DNA of 64,000 bases, from NCBI GenBank assembly GCA_944323595.1, contig CALUTF010000004.1, positions 31,509 to 95,508 on the forward strand, written 5' to 3'. Position numbers and translations under genes: made by a program. Numbering within the stretch: the stretch's first letter is position 1; each line of letters opens with the position of its first letter. Of this stretch, positions 43,604-55,500 are shown one piece after another. A model generated the notes under the pieces. It did no database searches. It was not told the DNA's origin and was given only the letters and a program-made list of their open reading frames with translations. This stretch comes from Candidatus Gastranaerophilales bacterium (lineage in GTDB: Bacteria; Cyanobacteriota; Vampirovibrionia; Gastranaerophilales; Gastranaerophilaceae).

Positions 43604-44212
43604 ATGTGTGATTTCGGTATTACCGCCCTTGTAACTTCTATTGTTGCTACTGCAGTCAGTACCACTATGGGAGTGGTAAGCAGTGTGCAACAAGGTAAGG
43701 CTCAACAGGCTCAATATAATTATCAAGCAGAAGTTGCAAGAAATAATGCAAAAATAGCTCAAGCAAATGCTGACCAACAAAGACAAGAAGGAATTGAAGA
43801 GTCAAGGCTGCAAAGAATTAAAACACTGCAGGCAATAGGAAAACAACAGACCGCTATGGCAGCAAATGGTATAGATATTTCTTCCGGTACAGCCTTAGAT
43901 ATCATTGAAGATACCTCTGCAATGGGTGAACTTGATGCATTAACAACGAGATATAATTCAGAAACACAAGCAATTGCCTATGAGCAACAGGCAAATAATT
44001 TCACTAACCAAGCAAATCTTGATGTTTTTGCCGGTGAAAATGCCTACCGTTCTGGTGTTACAAATGCAATTAGTACAGGAGTAAACGGACTAGGCAATGC
44101 TGCTTCTGTTGCTGGTAAATGGTATAGCGGTAATTCTATTGGCAACAATAGAAAAACTTCTGGTACAAAAGTAAGCGGCGGTATTTCTGGGGATTTAATT
44201 ACATTCGCTTAA
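43604..44212 (+). CDS. T7 gp14-like internal virion (core) protein
   Basis: 202 residues from ATG 43604. One N-terminal membrane-like segment (ALVTSIVATAVSTTMGVVSS), then a long Gln/Ala-rich helix (QYNYQAEVARNNAKIAQANA) and NGIDISSGTALDIIEDTSAM. This is the pattern of podoviral internal core proteins like T7 gp14, which is ejected and forms part of the trans-envelope channel. It is the first of the predicted ejection proteins in this operon. Confidence 0.75.
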   Translation: MCDFGITALVTSIVATAVSTTMGVVSSVQQGKAQQAQYNYQAEVARNNAKIAQANADQQRQEGIEESRLQRIKTLQAIGKQQTAMAANGIDISSGTALDIIEDTSAMGELDALTTRYNSETQAIAYEQQANNFTNQANLDVFAGENAYRSGVTNAISTGVNGLGNAASVAGKWYSGNSIGNNRKTSGTKVSGGISGDLITFA

Positions 44213-44228
44213 TTATAGGAAAATAAAA

Positions 44229-44822
44229 ATGACTTTTTCTCGCACAAAAATTTATAATATTGCTTTACATAATTTGGGGGTATCTGCCCCCATTCAAAAC
44301 TCTAATCAGAATGATCCAAGAGCTATTTTATTAAATAATTATTATGAAGTAGCTAGAGATACTGTATTGGAAGCTCATGAATGGAGTTTTGCGAATGCTT
44401 TCAAAGAGTTATCAACCACACTTGAAAATTCACAAGATCCAAATTTTAGATATGCTTTTACATATCCAAATGATTGCATTTCTCCACGTGCAATTATTTC
44501 CCCATACGATAAGAAGGAAAAAAAATTCACACCTGCAACAAATAGTAATGGCGAAAAAATTATTTTAACAAACCATAATCCTTGCAGATTACGATATACA
44601 AGACGTGTAGACAATGAAGCTTTTTTTAGTGCTGCATTTGTCAATGCTCTTGCTTTTTATCTTGCATATCTTTCAGCTCAAGTTATTACAGGTTCTTCAA
44701 ATAAAAAGAATACAAACTTTCAAGATTATACAATAGCAGTCAGACAAGCCATTGTAACAGATGCACGAAAGAATGTAACTCATAACCAAGATGATAAGGA
44801 TTTTACTGATTATAGAGATTAG
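44229..44822 (+). CDS. Tail tubular protein A-like (gatekeeper)
   Basis: 197 residues. SRTKIYNIALHNLGVSAPIQ and NYYEVARDTVLEAHEWSFAN are the features of the T7 gp11-like tail tubular A protein that forms the ring under the portal. FRYAFTYPNDCISPRAI and the LAYLSAQVITGSS end also fit. It follows the core-protein gene as expected in this phage group. Confidence 0.82.
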   Translation: MTFSRTKIYNIALHNLGVSAPIQNSNQNDPRAILLNNYYEVARDTVLEAHEWSFANAFKELSTTLENSQDPNFRYAFTYPNDCISPRAIISPYDKKEKKFTPATNSNGEKIILTNHNPCRLRYTRRVDNEAFFSAAFVNALAFYLAYLSAQVITGSSNKKNTNFQDYTIAVRQAIVTDARKNVTHNQDDKDFTDYRD

Positions 44823-44830
44823 GTATTATT

Positions 44831-46915
44831 ATGGGTACAAGAATTACACAAGTAAGTTTTACAAGAGGTGAACTATCTCCTCGTTTAGATGCACGTACGA
44901 ATCTTGAACAATATGCAATTGGTTTAAAATCTGCTAAAAACGCAATAATTCACCAAGAGGGCGGCATTTCAAATCGTATGGGATTAGAATATTGCGGTAC
45001 GGCAAAAGATAGTTCAAATTTTGTTAGGGTAATTAGGTTTGTATTTAATACCGAACAGACTTATATGCTTGAATTTGGACATAAATATATAAGGTTTTTA
45101 AAAGACGGTGCCTATATTATCTATCCAGACGATTACGAAACTGCAAGTAAGAGAGGACAAATTGTTGAGATTGAATCTCCATATAATGCAGATGACTTAC
45201 CCTTATTGAAATGTTCAAGAGCTGGTGATATATTAACTTTAACTTGTACTGGGAAATATCCTGCAAAAAATTTATCAAGATATTCTCATTATGACTGGAA
45301 ATTAGAAGATGCTGTTTTTGCCCCTGATATTGCAGCTCCGACAGGCTTAACTGCAAAATGGACAGGCAAGACAGACTCTAATACAAGAACGTATCAATAT
45401 GTTGTAACTGCTGTTGATGAGGAAACTAATGAAGAAAGCAAGAGATCATCAGTTGCGAGCGTAACCGGACACAGAGAAGCTAATTGGTTAGTAGATGAGT
45501 ATGTTACTTTGACTTGGACAGCTGTGAGCGGAGCAAGTGAATACAATGTTTACAGAAGTGTAAACGGTATTTTTGGTTACATAGGCACTGCAGAAGGTAC
45601 TACATTCACTGATGATAATATAGAGCCGGATCTTTCGTCATCTGCTCCAATATTGAAAAATCCTTTTGCAGATGGACAAAGCCCAGGATGTTCTTGTTAT
45701 TTTCAACAACGTAAAATATATGGTAATCTACCGGATTCACCTCAAGCAATCGTTGCATCACAAACAGCTGCAATAAATAACTTTAACATTTCAAGACCTT
45801 TAATAGCAACAGATGCAATAACAATCAATATTGATGGAAATGAAGAAGTTAGACATTTAATCCCAATGAAAGATTTAATTGTCTTAACAGCAGATTCAGA
45901 ATGGATGGTTAATGGTTCGGATGGCATAATTCAAGCAAACCCAGCACCTGCTGCCGTGATACAATCTTGTTACGGTTCTTCTCATGTTGAACCAATTGTT
46001 TCTGGTTCAATGGTAATTTTTGTACAATCTGGTGGCTCTGTCGTAAGGGATTTAGGCTATGATCTTATGACTGATAAATATGATGGAGATGAACTTTCTT
46101 TGTTTTCAAACCATCTTTTTGAGGGCAAAGAGGTACGTTGTCAAGCCTATGCAAAAGAGCCTTACAGATTAGTGTTTGAGATTTTTACAGATGGCACTGC
46201 TGTAGTAATGACTTACAATAAAAAACAAAAATTATGCGGCTGGACTCGTTTTGAAACAGATGGAAAATTTTTATGGGTTGATGTAATACGTGAAGGCTTA
46301 GAAGATATTGCCTATTTTGTAATAGAAAGAGAAGTTAATGGGCAAAAGTTAAAATATATCGAAAGAACCAAAACAAGAATTATAAATGATGCTAAAGAAG
46401 CCTTTTTAGTTGATTCTGGTTTGTCTGGAAGTTTTTCTACTCCTGTAACTCAGATATCAGGGCTAGATCATTTAGAGGGGAAAACTGTAATTGCTAATGT
46501 TAATGGGGGTATAGTTGAGGGCTTAGTTGTTGAAGATGGTCAAATAACATTGCCAAAACCTGCAAAAACAATTGTAGTAGGTTTACCTTATGAATTTGAT
46601 TTTGAAACACTTAATATCGAGGGTGAAAATACTCAAGGTTTAAAGAAAATAGTAAATTGTGTAACTGTTAAAATTCATAAGTCAAGAGAGGATTTTCAGT
46701 TTGTTGGTAGTGATGGAATAGAATATCGGCACGCAAGATCTGATGCAAGTATCAATGATGCAGGAAAACTTTTTTCAACGGACATCTCTCCAATGACAGT
46801 TATGGCTACTCCAACTGCAGAAGCTACTATTCATTTAAAACAATCATACCCACTACCATTAACAATATTATCTGTAAGTGGAAGCGTAGACGTTCAAGAT
46901 AATGAGAATAACTAA
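44831..46915 (+). CDS. Tail tubular protein B-like (nozzle), with Fn3-type insert
   Basis: 694 residues. The start TQVSFTRGELSPRLDARTNL with KNAIIHQEGGISNRMGLEY is the T7 gp12-like nozzle N-terminus. Residues about 165-280 hold a fibronectin-III-like insert (PTGLTAKWTGKT, YVTLTWTAVSGASEYNVYR). Nozzle strands resume at FADGQSPGCSCYFQQRKIYG and LIVLTADSEWMVNG. The insert could contact host surface or other tail parts. It overlaps the next ATG by one base. Confidence 0.85.
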   Translation: MGTRITQVSFTRGELSPRLDARTNLEQYAIGLKSAKNAIIHQEGGISNRMGLEYCGTAKDSSNFVRVIRFVFNTEQTYMLEFGHKYIRFLKDGAYIIYPDDYETASKRGQIVEIESPYNADDLPLLKCSRAGDILTLTCTGKYPAKNLSRYSHYDWKLEDAVFAPDIAAPTGLTAKWTGKTDSNTRTYQYVVTAVDEETNEESKRSSVASVTGHREANWLVDEYVTLTWTAVSGASEYNVYRSVNGIFGYIGTAEGTTFTDDNIEPDLSSSAPILKNPFADGQSPGCSCYFQQRKIYGNLPDSPQAIVASQTAAINNFNISRPLIATDAITINIDGNEEVRHLIPMKDLIVLTADSEWMVNGSDGIIQANPAPAAVIQSCYGSSHVEPIVSGSMVIFVQSGGSVVRDLGYDLMTDKYDGDELSLFSNHLFEGKEVRCQAYAKEPYRLVFEIFTDGTAVVMTYNKKQKLCGWTRFETDGKFLWVDVIREGLEDIAYFVIEREVNGQKLKYIERTKTRIINDAKEAFLVDSGLSGSFSTPVTQISGLDHLEGKTVIANVNGGIVEGLVVEDGQITLPKPAKTIVVGLPYEFDFETLNIEGENTQGLKKIVNCVTVKIHKSREDFQFVGSDGIEYRHARSDASINDAGKLFSTDISPMTVMATPTAEATIHLKQSYPLPLTILSVSGSVDVQDNENN

Positions 46916-47406
46916 TGATGTATAGAAAAGAAAAAAATGAAAAAGACGTTCTTTATATACTTAATCATCTGCGTGCAGAAGATCTTGAAGAAGTAAAAGC
47001 TATACATGGGGAACTTTGGAAAGAAAAAGTTTTCAATGATATTATGAAAACGGATTTTGATGTTCTTATGGGAATAAATAAAGATGGGGATATTCCGGTC
47101 TGCATGGGTGGAGCGTGGCATATTGAACGAGATCCAAAGGGGATAGGTGTTGTATGGATGCTTTGCACTGATGATATTGTAAATCATAAAATCTGTTTAT
47201 TAAGAGAACTTAAAAAAGAATTCAAAAAATACGATAAAAGCTTTTGGTATTTATATAATTTCATTTACAGCAAAAATGAATTTTCAAAACAATGGTTAAA
47301 ATGGATAGGTTTTAAATTTGATAACCCCAAGCCTGCAGGAATGAATATCCCAGAGGGTTTTGAGTTTTTTTATAGAGTTAAAAACATTAAAGGTTTAGAA
47401 GTTTAA
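46915..47406 (+). CDS. T7 gp13-like protein (GNAT-type fold)
   Basis: 163 residues. LNHLRAEDLEEVKAIHGELW, IPVCMGGAWHIERDPKGIGV and VVWMLCTDDI fit the Phage_T7_Gp13 family, a GNAT-fold protein. In T7 it is needed in virion assembly. QWLKWIGFKFDNPKP continues the fold. The start codon overlaps the nozzle stop. Whether it has acetyltransferase activity is unknown. Confidence 0.7.
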   Translation: MMYRKEKNEKDVLYILNHLRAEDLEEVKAIHGELWKEKVFNDIMKTDFDVLMGINKDGDIPVCMGGAWHIERDPKGIGVVWMLCTDDIVNHKICLLRELKKEFKKYDKSFWYLYNFIYSKNEFSKQWLKWIGFKFDNPKPAGMNIPEGFEFFYRVKNIKGLEV

Positions 47407-47418
47407 AGAGGAAAGACA

Positions 47419-49527
47419 ATGCCACAAGTACCTGAATATAATAGGCAAGTTCGTTTAAATGGAACGCCACAACCTTATCAGAATTATAGATTAACAGAAG
47501 ATATGTTTGGCGGAGGTCAAGCAAAGGCATTATCCAACATGGGTGGCGGACTTAACAATCTAGCGAATGCTGCATTAAAGATATCTGAACAAATTGATGA
47601 TGCCAAAATGCTTGAAATGTCAAATCAGATTGACCAATGGGAGCAAGACAATTTATACAATAAAGACACTGGATATTACTACAAAAATGGAAAAGATGCT
47701 GTTGGCAAATCTGGCGAAATAATGAAAAATTTTGATGATTTTGTTCAAGAATATAAATCTAAAAACAAAATATCTCCATTTAATCAATCCAGAATGAATT
47801 CTATGATACAGAATAAAAAAAGTAGAATTTACGCTGGAGTTAATGCCCATGATGTCAAACAAACTGGAATATGGGCTGAAACAGAAAGTCAAGTTGGATT
47901 AGATAATGCAATAAAAGGAATGGTTAATGCAAGGAACAATCCCACCATTATGCAAACGCAATTAAATAACGCAATGAAAATTATCGAATGGCAAGGAGAG
48001 ATGCAGAATTTAGATCCGGACACGATAGAAGCAATGAAGAAACAGGCTAAATCTTCTGCATATTGCTCTGTTTTAGATAGTTATATCTCAGAAGGAAGTT
48101 TAAAAGCTGGAGAATTTTTTGAACAACACAAAGATGAAATTGATTCAAAAAATCACGCTAGGTATATTGGCACTATTAAAAATGAAGAAACTAAATATCA
48201 AGCAAGAGATCTTGCAGAACAGATTGTTAGTTCTTCTGTCAGCCAAGAAGAAGCTATTCAAAAAGCAGAAGCGATTCAAGATATAGAGTTATCTGATATG
48301 ACCGTTTCAAGAATTAAGCGTCATTATTCAGACCAAGAACATTTCAGAGATCTTGCAGAGCGTGAGGCTCTTAATGGATTTTATACAAAAGCTGTTCAAG
48401 CAGCTCAAACTGGTGGTGTTTTATCTTATGATGATATTCCAGACAATATTGACCCGAATATAAAATTGAGTCTGATGAATTATATAAACACAAAAGGGCA
48501 ACCAGAAACGGATAATCAAGTATGGGAAACTCTATATAATATGTCTGTGAATAATGCTCAAGGTTTTGCAAAAGAGGATTTAAACAAATATAGGGGCTAT
48601 TTATCAGATGGCGAATATAAAAACTTCTTAAAAAAACAGCAAGATATTCAAGCAGGGGATTATTATACAACAATTAAAGATGATGATAAAATGATAAAAG
48701 ATGCCCTAAAAGCAATGAGACTTACAAGTGATGGTAAAACAGCTTCTGCTTTTTCTGAGATTAGAGCAATGACTAGAGAGCTTGAAGCCCGTAGAGGTCG
48801 TAAAATCACAGATGCTGAATTACAGAATATTACCAATTCACTAGGTTATAAAGGTGATGATGGCGTGCAGCTATACAAACAGTTAGAAAGAGGTATGGCT
48901 CAACGTGCAGGTTTTATACGTGATGTTATAAATGATTTTACTTATTATCAATCCAAACATAATGGCGAAATGCCACCAGATGCTGAAAAGTTAAAAATTA
49001 TAAATAATAGATTAAATCAAAAAGTTCAAGAAAAGAAAACCTATGCACAGCAAAGAGTTGATGGTCTTAAATCAAATGCTATAACAATGAGAAACATTGC
49101 ATATACTACACCTAGACCTAACGAACAAAAAGTATTAACCTATTTTGCAGATAATCAAATACCGGAAATAGGTTCTCAATTAGGACTTAATTTAACTGTT
49201 ACAAGTAGATTCAGAGATCAAGCGGGTTCAAAGCATAGAGAAGGTAGGGCAGCTGATGTTTCTATGTCTGAACATTCCGCTCAAAATAGAATTAGGATTT
49301 ATGAAAAATTACTTTCTCTACCTACAGTGCAAGCTATCGGCACTTCTGATCCGGTAATCCTAACTCGTTTCGCTGGTAATAGAAAAATTGTTGATGAACG
49401 TAGATATGATAAACAACATGGTACAAATCATGTCAACCATGCTCATGTAACGTTAATCAATGCAAATCCTGCTAGACCTGCAGCCCCAGTAAATATTGTA
49501 AGTAGAAATAATGTTTATAGTTTTTAG
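47419..49527 (+). CDS. Internal virion protein with C-terminal M15-type peptidase
   Basis: 702 residues. About 560 residues are helical and Gln/Asn-rich (LNNLANAALKISEQIDDAKM, LDNAIKGMVNARNN), like the ejected internal core proteins. Residues about 585-690 have TSRFRDQAGSKHREGRAADV and NHVNHAHVTL: zinc ligands His and Asp of HxxGxAxD and the later HxH, the signature of M15 D-alanyl-D-alanine peptidases. It would cut peptidoglycan during DNA ejection, a role done in T7 by the gp16 transglycosylase. Confidence 0.75.
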   Translation: MPQVPEYNRQVRLNGTPQPYQNYRLTEDMFGGGQAKALSNMGGGLNNLANAALKISEQIDDAKMLEMSNQIDQWEQDNLYNKDTGYYYKNGKDAVGKSGEIMKNFDDFVQEYKSKNKISPFNQSRMNSMIQNKKSRIYAGVNAHDVKQTGIWAETESQVGLDNAIKGMVNARNNPTIMQTQLNNAMKIIEWQGEMQNLDPDTIEAMKKQAKSSAYCSVLDSYISEGSLKAGEFFEQHKDEIDSKNHARYIGTIKNEETKYQARDLAEQIVSSSVSQEEAIQKAEAIQDIELSDMTVSRIKRHYSDQEHFRDLAEREALNGFYTKAVQAAQTGGVLSYDDIPDNIDPNIKLSLMNYINTKGQPETDNQVWETLYNMSVNNAQGFAKEDLNKYRGYLSDGEYKNFLKKQQDIQAGDYYTTIKDDDKMIKDALKAMRLTSDGKTASAFSEIRAMTRELEARRGRKITDAELQNITNSLGYKGDDGVQLYKQLERGMAQRAGFIRDVINDFTYYQSKHNGEMPPDAEKLKIINNRLNQKVQEKKTYAQQRVDGLKSNAITMRNIAYTTPRPNEQKVLTYFADNQIPEIGSQLGLNLTVTSRFRDQAGSKHREGRAADVSMSEHSAQNRIRIYEKLLSLPTVQAIGTSDPVILTRFAGNRKIVDERRYDKQHGTNHVNHAHVTLINANPARPAAPVNIVSRNNVYSF

Positions 49528-49535
49528 AGGTATAA

Positions 49536-52500
49536 ATGTCAGTAGATATAACACAAGATGAAATGAATATCCTTAATCTAAACGGGATATCAGTTGAGGA
49601 TGTTAAGTCAAATATAGATTATTTAAGAGCCACAGGGATTGATGATTCCGCTATAAGGCAACAGTATAGTGAAACCATAAATGAGCTGAAACCTATCACT
49701 AAACAGTCGGCTAATGATACTGGTAAAATAAAAGAATGGAAAAACAAAGGCGGCGTTACTCCTTTTGAATATGCACAAAATAGAGCTATAGAATTTAATG
49801 GCACTTATAACAATATAGACAATAACGTTAATTTCAATCCGGTGGAACAAGCTTTAAGAAATAGTCCTAGAAATGAAGCTGTTCGTAAAAAAATAGAAGA
49901 GAATTTTAGGCAAAAACAAGAACGTAACAAAAGAGTAAATGAAGGAACTGCCTCTTTTTGGGATAGAGCTGGAGCTGCTCTTGACAGAATGGGGAACGCA
50001 AGTTATCAAGCTCAAGTTAATGCTCCTGCAGATCCTATTGTTAAAAATATAATTGAATCACAAAATACAACCGAGAAAACTGGTAAAATAAATTTTACTG
50101 AATCATTGGGAAATAGTTTTGCTTCTGGTGAGTGGATTCCTTTTATTGGTGGTTTTATTGGTGGTGCTGATGATAAAAAAGAACGTGAAATACAAGAAAA
50201 AATCAGAAACAGCCAACCGATAAGACAAGATGAATTAAATTACCTTAATTACAGGCTCAACAAAAGGCAAGAAGAAAATGTAAGAGGTTATACTTGGGGT
50301 GGTCAAATTGCGGATGGTATTCTTCCTTCAATGATACGTTTTTCTGGAGAAATAGCGACCGGACAATGGGTATTAAAAGGATTAGGCTTAATGCCCGAAC
50401 TTGCTAGCGGTGCAACTACTGGACAAACAGCACTATACCATCTAGGCAATATTGCGAAAGGTGGAGCCGCCAATACATTATTGCCAACAGGGTGGAATGA
50501 TACTTACCAAACCTTACAAAATCGTTTACTTAATAACGGTATGGAATTTACCGACAAAGGAAGCTATATTTTTAAGGAAGCCACTGAAAAACCAGCAATA
50601 TCTTTTCTAAAATCGCTGGGGCAAACCTTTGTTGAGTTTGCCTCTGAATATTCCGGCGGTTTACTTGGAATGCCAGTAAAAGGTTTATCGGCAGCAACTG
50701 CAAAATATATCGGCACTCCGATAAGTAAATATTTAGCATCTCAACCTAAGCTTACAAAATTTGTAGATAAAGCTTTGCCGGAATTAGCTAAAAGATATGA
50801 AATCCTTAACAAATTAAAACCTCAAGGGAAAACCTATGAGTTTTTAAAAGATATGACAAGATTTGATGGCTTTCTTGAAGAACTTGGGGAAGAAGTTGTT
50901 GCAGACGTTCTAAACTTAACGCTGGGAACTGGAGATCAAGAAAGAACGCTTGAAAATTATGCTAAAGCTGTTTTTAAATCTCCAGATGAGTGGGCTGTAC
51001 TTGCAGGTGCAATTGCTCTGCAAGGGGGTACCCTTTCTGTAGCTTCACATGTTCTTGGCAATTATATGGAAAGAAACGGAGCTTCTGATGATGAAATTCT
51101 TGAAGTTATGAACTCTTTATCTGAAAGAGAAAAAGAAAAGAAAATTTCAGAATTAGCTACAGAAGGCTTAATTGATGTGTCAAGCTATGCCAATGAGGAC
51201 ATGCAGCAAAGAAAAGAATTGCAAAATCGCTATTATACACAATTAAAGAATGCCGGACGAGAAGATGATGAGGCTTTACAAACGGCGAATGTATTCTCAG
51301 AAATAGTTGCCAATTCTGCAAAAGAATGGGGGATTAGCCTTGATGATGCAGAAAAGAAATTTGCAATAAATTTGCAAAATATGACAGACGAACAGGCATA
51401 CGAGCAATATAAGCAAGATGAAGCAACTTTATTGCAAGGTAGAGTTGAATATAATAATAGTAAAATAATTGATGATAAAATTGATCAATTATTTGCTGAA
51501 TATGATAATTTGCCGGAAGATTTTTCTGATGAAACAGAACTAAATAATAGGGTAGGAGAAATGCAGCTACTGCAAGATATCAAGGATGGTACTCTTGCGG
51601 ATATTGATAAAAGCAGAGCAGAGGCTTTAATTAGCAATTATGAGCAATCAGAGCCTCTGCTTGCGGCTGCATTAAAAGCTGCATTAAATAACAGTGTAAA
51701 TGAAGCAACTGTTCAACCTAAATTTCAATCAATAGAAACCGCTGGAGCAGAAAATAATCAGACTGCTGTAGCAAGAAAAGAATGGGAAACAAAAGGTACA
51801 GATAGTAGATTTTTCAAGAAATGGTTTGGCGATAGCAAGGTTGTTGATGAAACAGGTAAACCGCTTGTTGTTTATCATGGTTCAGAAAATTCATTTGATA
51901 CTTTTGACAGAGAAAGGCTTGGGACGAAAAGCTTTGATATAATGTCTTATTTAGGTTTTCATTTTACGCCTAATAAAGAAATGGCAGAAAGACTCTTTGT
52001 TAAAGCAGACACTAATGTTATGCCAGTTTATTTAAAGATTGAAAATCCTTATGTAACCTCAGAAAGCAATATAGTTAAAGAAGCATTATTATTTGCTCAA
52101 AAAAATGGCAAAATTCCTTCAAATGTAAAATTAAATAAAATATTACAAATGCCTTATTTTTCTCAGCAAGAGAAATCAATCATTACTGTTTTAAGTGATG
52201 ATGCGTCAAAAATATATTATGGTGAAACCCCATTTATTGATTACAAAGATATTACAAATGATTATTTAAACTATCTAAAAGAGCAGGGATATGACGGAAT
52301 AAAATATATAAATGAAATAGAGTGGGCTGACGAGAAGCGATATGACTATATTGTGTTTAATCCTGAACAAATAAAATCCGTAAGCAATCAGGGAACTTTT
52401 GATACTGAAAATCCTAATATTTATTATCAATCTATTAACAATGAAGAAAATAACTTGCTAATGACACATGCAGCAAAATTAGATTTACTTGATAATATTC

Positions 52501-55500
52501 TTGAATCAGGTTCATTGGTCGCACCTTCTATGGCTATTACAAAACGAGGAGAACAGCAGGCACTCAAAAGTTTTGGGGATATTCTTTTTGTAAGAAATCC
52601 TAGAAAAATTGATTTTCAAAATGATAATATATTTGATAGAGATATTTACTCGCCTCGTATGCCTAAACCAAGCTTTGAACTTGAAAATGGCAGAATTATA
52701 GATTCTTACGAATATGACAGTTTAAAACGAATGGATGATGAAAGATTTAAAAAATCTTTCGGAACAACAAAAGATAAATATTTAAAAATTAAAAGGAAAG
52801 TTTTGAACTTAGGTTTTACACCGTCTGGAAATATGAAGATAAAAGCATATAACGCAAACACACTGCTTGAGTATATGCGTAATAACAAATTAGTAGGCGG
52901 AGAAAATTTTGATTACGGACTATCATCTTTGTTGGCAAAGTTAAGTAAAAAACAAGCCTCAAAAGAGGAACTCAAAAATACAGCCCAAAATGAACTGCAT
53001 TTAAGTAGTGCTGAACTTACTGAAAAATATAAAAATATACAGGAGCAATACAACCACTTTGATGAAAAACTGGAACCATATTATATTGGTAATAATTTTG
53101 TATTTTCAGATATTGGCGATATTTTTTATGCAGCAGTAAAAAACAATCGTAAGAAATTAGGTGAATACCTTAATCTGAAAGAAATGCCAAAATCATTGGT
53201 TAAAGAAATGAAAGAGCTTATAAATGAAGCACTTTCTCTCCCTCGTTCATACTTTGAGTCAAAACCAATAAGAAAAATAGATTTATCAGAATTTCCTTAT
53301 GCACTTGCAGAAGCAGGACTTGTATCACAAGAACAAAAAGAACAACTAGCATTATGGGGAGTTAAACTAATTGAATATCCTAAAGGGGATATACAGGCTG
53401 GTTTAGATAAAATTAGCACTCCTAGTTTACAAGTTTATTTTCAATCTGCATATCATGGAACTCCACACAGGTTTGATGAATTTTCAACTGAACATATAGG
53501 TTCAGGTGAAGGAAATCAAGCTCATGGTTGGGGTTTGTATTTTGCTGAAAATAAAGATGTTTCAGAGGAATATAGAGAAAAGCTTTCAGTCGATAAGACT
53601 ACTTATGACGGAAAGCCCATCCCTTATATTGCTGATATTAAAAATGACATGTTGATAAATGCTGTTTTAAATACGGGTAAAGAAAGAGCTTTGGAAATAT
53701 TAAGGAGTAGAAAGCAGAACGATACTACAAAAAAACAGATAGAGTATATTGAGAATTTAGATGTTACAAAGTTGAAACGAGAAAAGGGTGGGCAATTATT
53801 TGAGGTTGATATTCCTGATAATAGTGAGCTGATTGATGAGCAAAAAAGTTATCTTGAACAATCTGAAAAAGTTCAAAAAGGAATAAAAAAACTCGTTGAA
53901 GATAATGGATTTGAGGAGCTTATCTATACTGAAACAAAAGAAGATTTTCTCAAAAAGGTTGAAACTGTTGCAGGTAAACAGGGAGTAAAAATTGCAAAAG
54001 AAATAATTAAAGCTGAAATATCAAATGTTCAAGAAGATATATATAAGGCTTGGGATAAGTGGAATGAATTAGAAGAAAAATTAAACATAGATGTAAAGAA
54101 TTTTGATATAAATTCTATTTACAGAATGTTAAGTGCAGTAAATTATACAGGCAGAAATTTATATAATGATCTTGCTAAAATTACAGGTTCGCCTAAAAAA
54201 GCAAGTGAATTATTAAACCGATACGGCATTAAAGGAATTACTTATGATGGATATTCTGATGGTCGCTGCTATGTAGTTTTTGATGATAAAGCAATAAAAG
54301 TTCTTGAAACGTATTATCAAGGCGAAGGTGATATTAGAGATAATTTAAAGAATGTTCGTGGTTATACATATCAAAGATATAATTTTGATGGAACAATGAA
54401 AGACAATCTTATCACGCTTTTAAATAAAAAAGCTGATAAATCTACATTGTTGCATGAATTTGCACACGTATATTTAATAACATTGAACAACATGGCTAGG
54501 GAAAATGAACGTGCAAGAGAAATGCTCTTGAATGTTAATAAATGGTTACGCTATGATGGCATTGAATATACTGTTGCACAACATGAAAAGTTTGCCAATG
54601 GTTTCGTTGCGTATGTAAGAAGTGGAAAAGCACCGACTTACGGATTAAAACGAGCTTTTGAAAATTTTAAGAAGTGGCTTAATGATTTATATTCTACTCT
54701 TGTTAATGCAGAAGATTTCTTCCTTGATCCAGAAACAGAACAAGTTTTTGAAGATTTATTGGGCGGAAGTATTCATAATGCACAAAAACAAGAAGCAGAA
54801 CAGCTATTATATAAAGCAAAAAGATATGCAGAACTCCGGTTTGATGATGAAGGACTTAAAACTACAATTAACCCTAATCAATTAACAGAACGTCAACGCA
54901 GATATAGAGATACTGCCTACGATATTATTTATTATGCTCTGCAACATTCAAAAGAAGGTCGGGAATTCATAAAAAGTAAAAAACAATTACAAATGATTCT
55001 CGGCAATAAAAATACTGCTTATGGTAAAAAGAATAAAGGTATCAAGCATCAAGCTGAAAGAATATACGAATTTCTTTCAGAATTAGATGATGAGTTTTCT
55101 GCAAATGACGGTTTTTTGCCAGAATGGGGCGAATTCTTTAATGACCCAGGGGTTAGCTATAATAATGCGGAAGCAGGAGCAGATTCAGAGCTTGCTCTTG
55201 AGGCGTATGATGTCATTGTTGAAAATAGATATCTTTATGATACAGAAAATGTTGATGAGTTTGGTATTTTAACAGAAGAAGAAGCTCAGAAAAATCAGTA
55301 TGAACTTGAAGCATTATTAGATGCCTATAAAAATGCTGATGATAAAACTATTCCAATGTTAGCTTATTATGAATGGTTTGATAGATTACATCCGTACATA
55401 CAAGAAGATATTGAAAAAAAATGGGAAAGTGAAACAAACGAAATAGACCGTTACCAATCTCTTTCTAAGTTCGAGCAAGCCAAAGAAGATTTAAAGCTAT

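Noticed and set aside
43577..44212. Programmed frameshift between the overlapping frames at 43,577-43,602
   Set aside because: The upstream gene stops normally and ATG 43604 has its own ribosome binding site; no slippery sequence is needed.
54658..55272. Short frames inside the giant polyvalent gene
   Set aside because: Out-of-frame shadows of AT-rich coding sequence with low-complexity translations.
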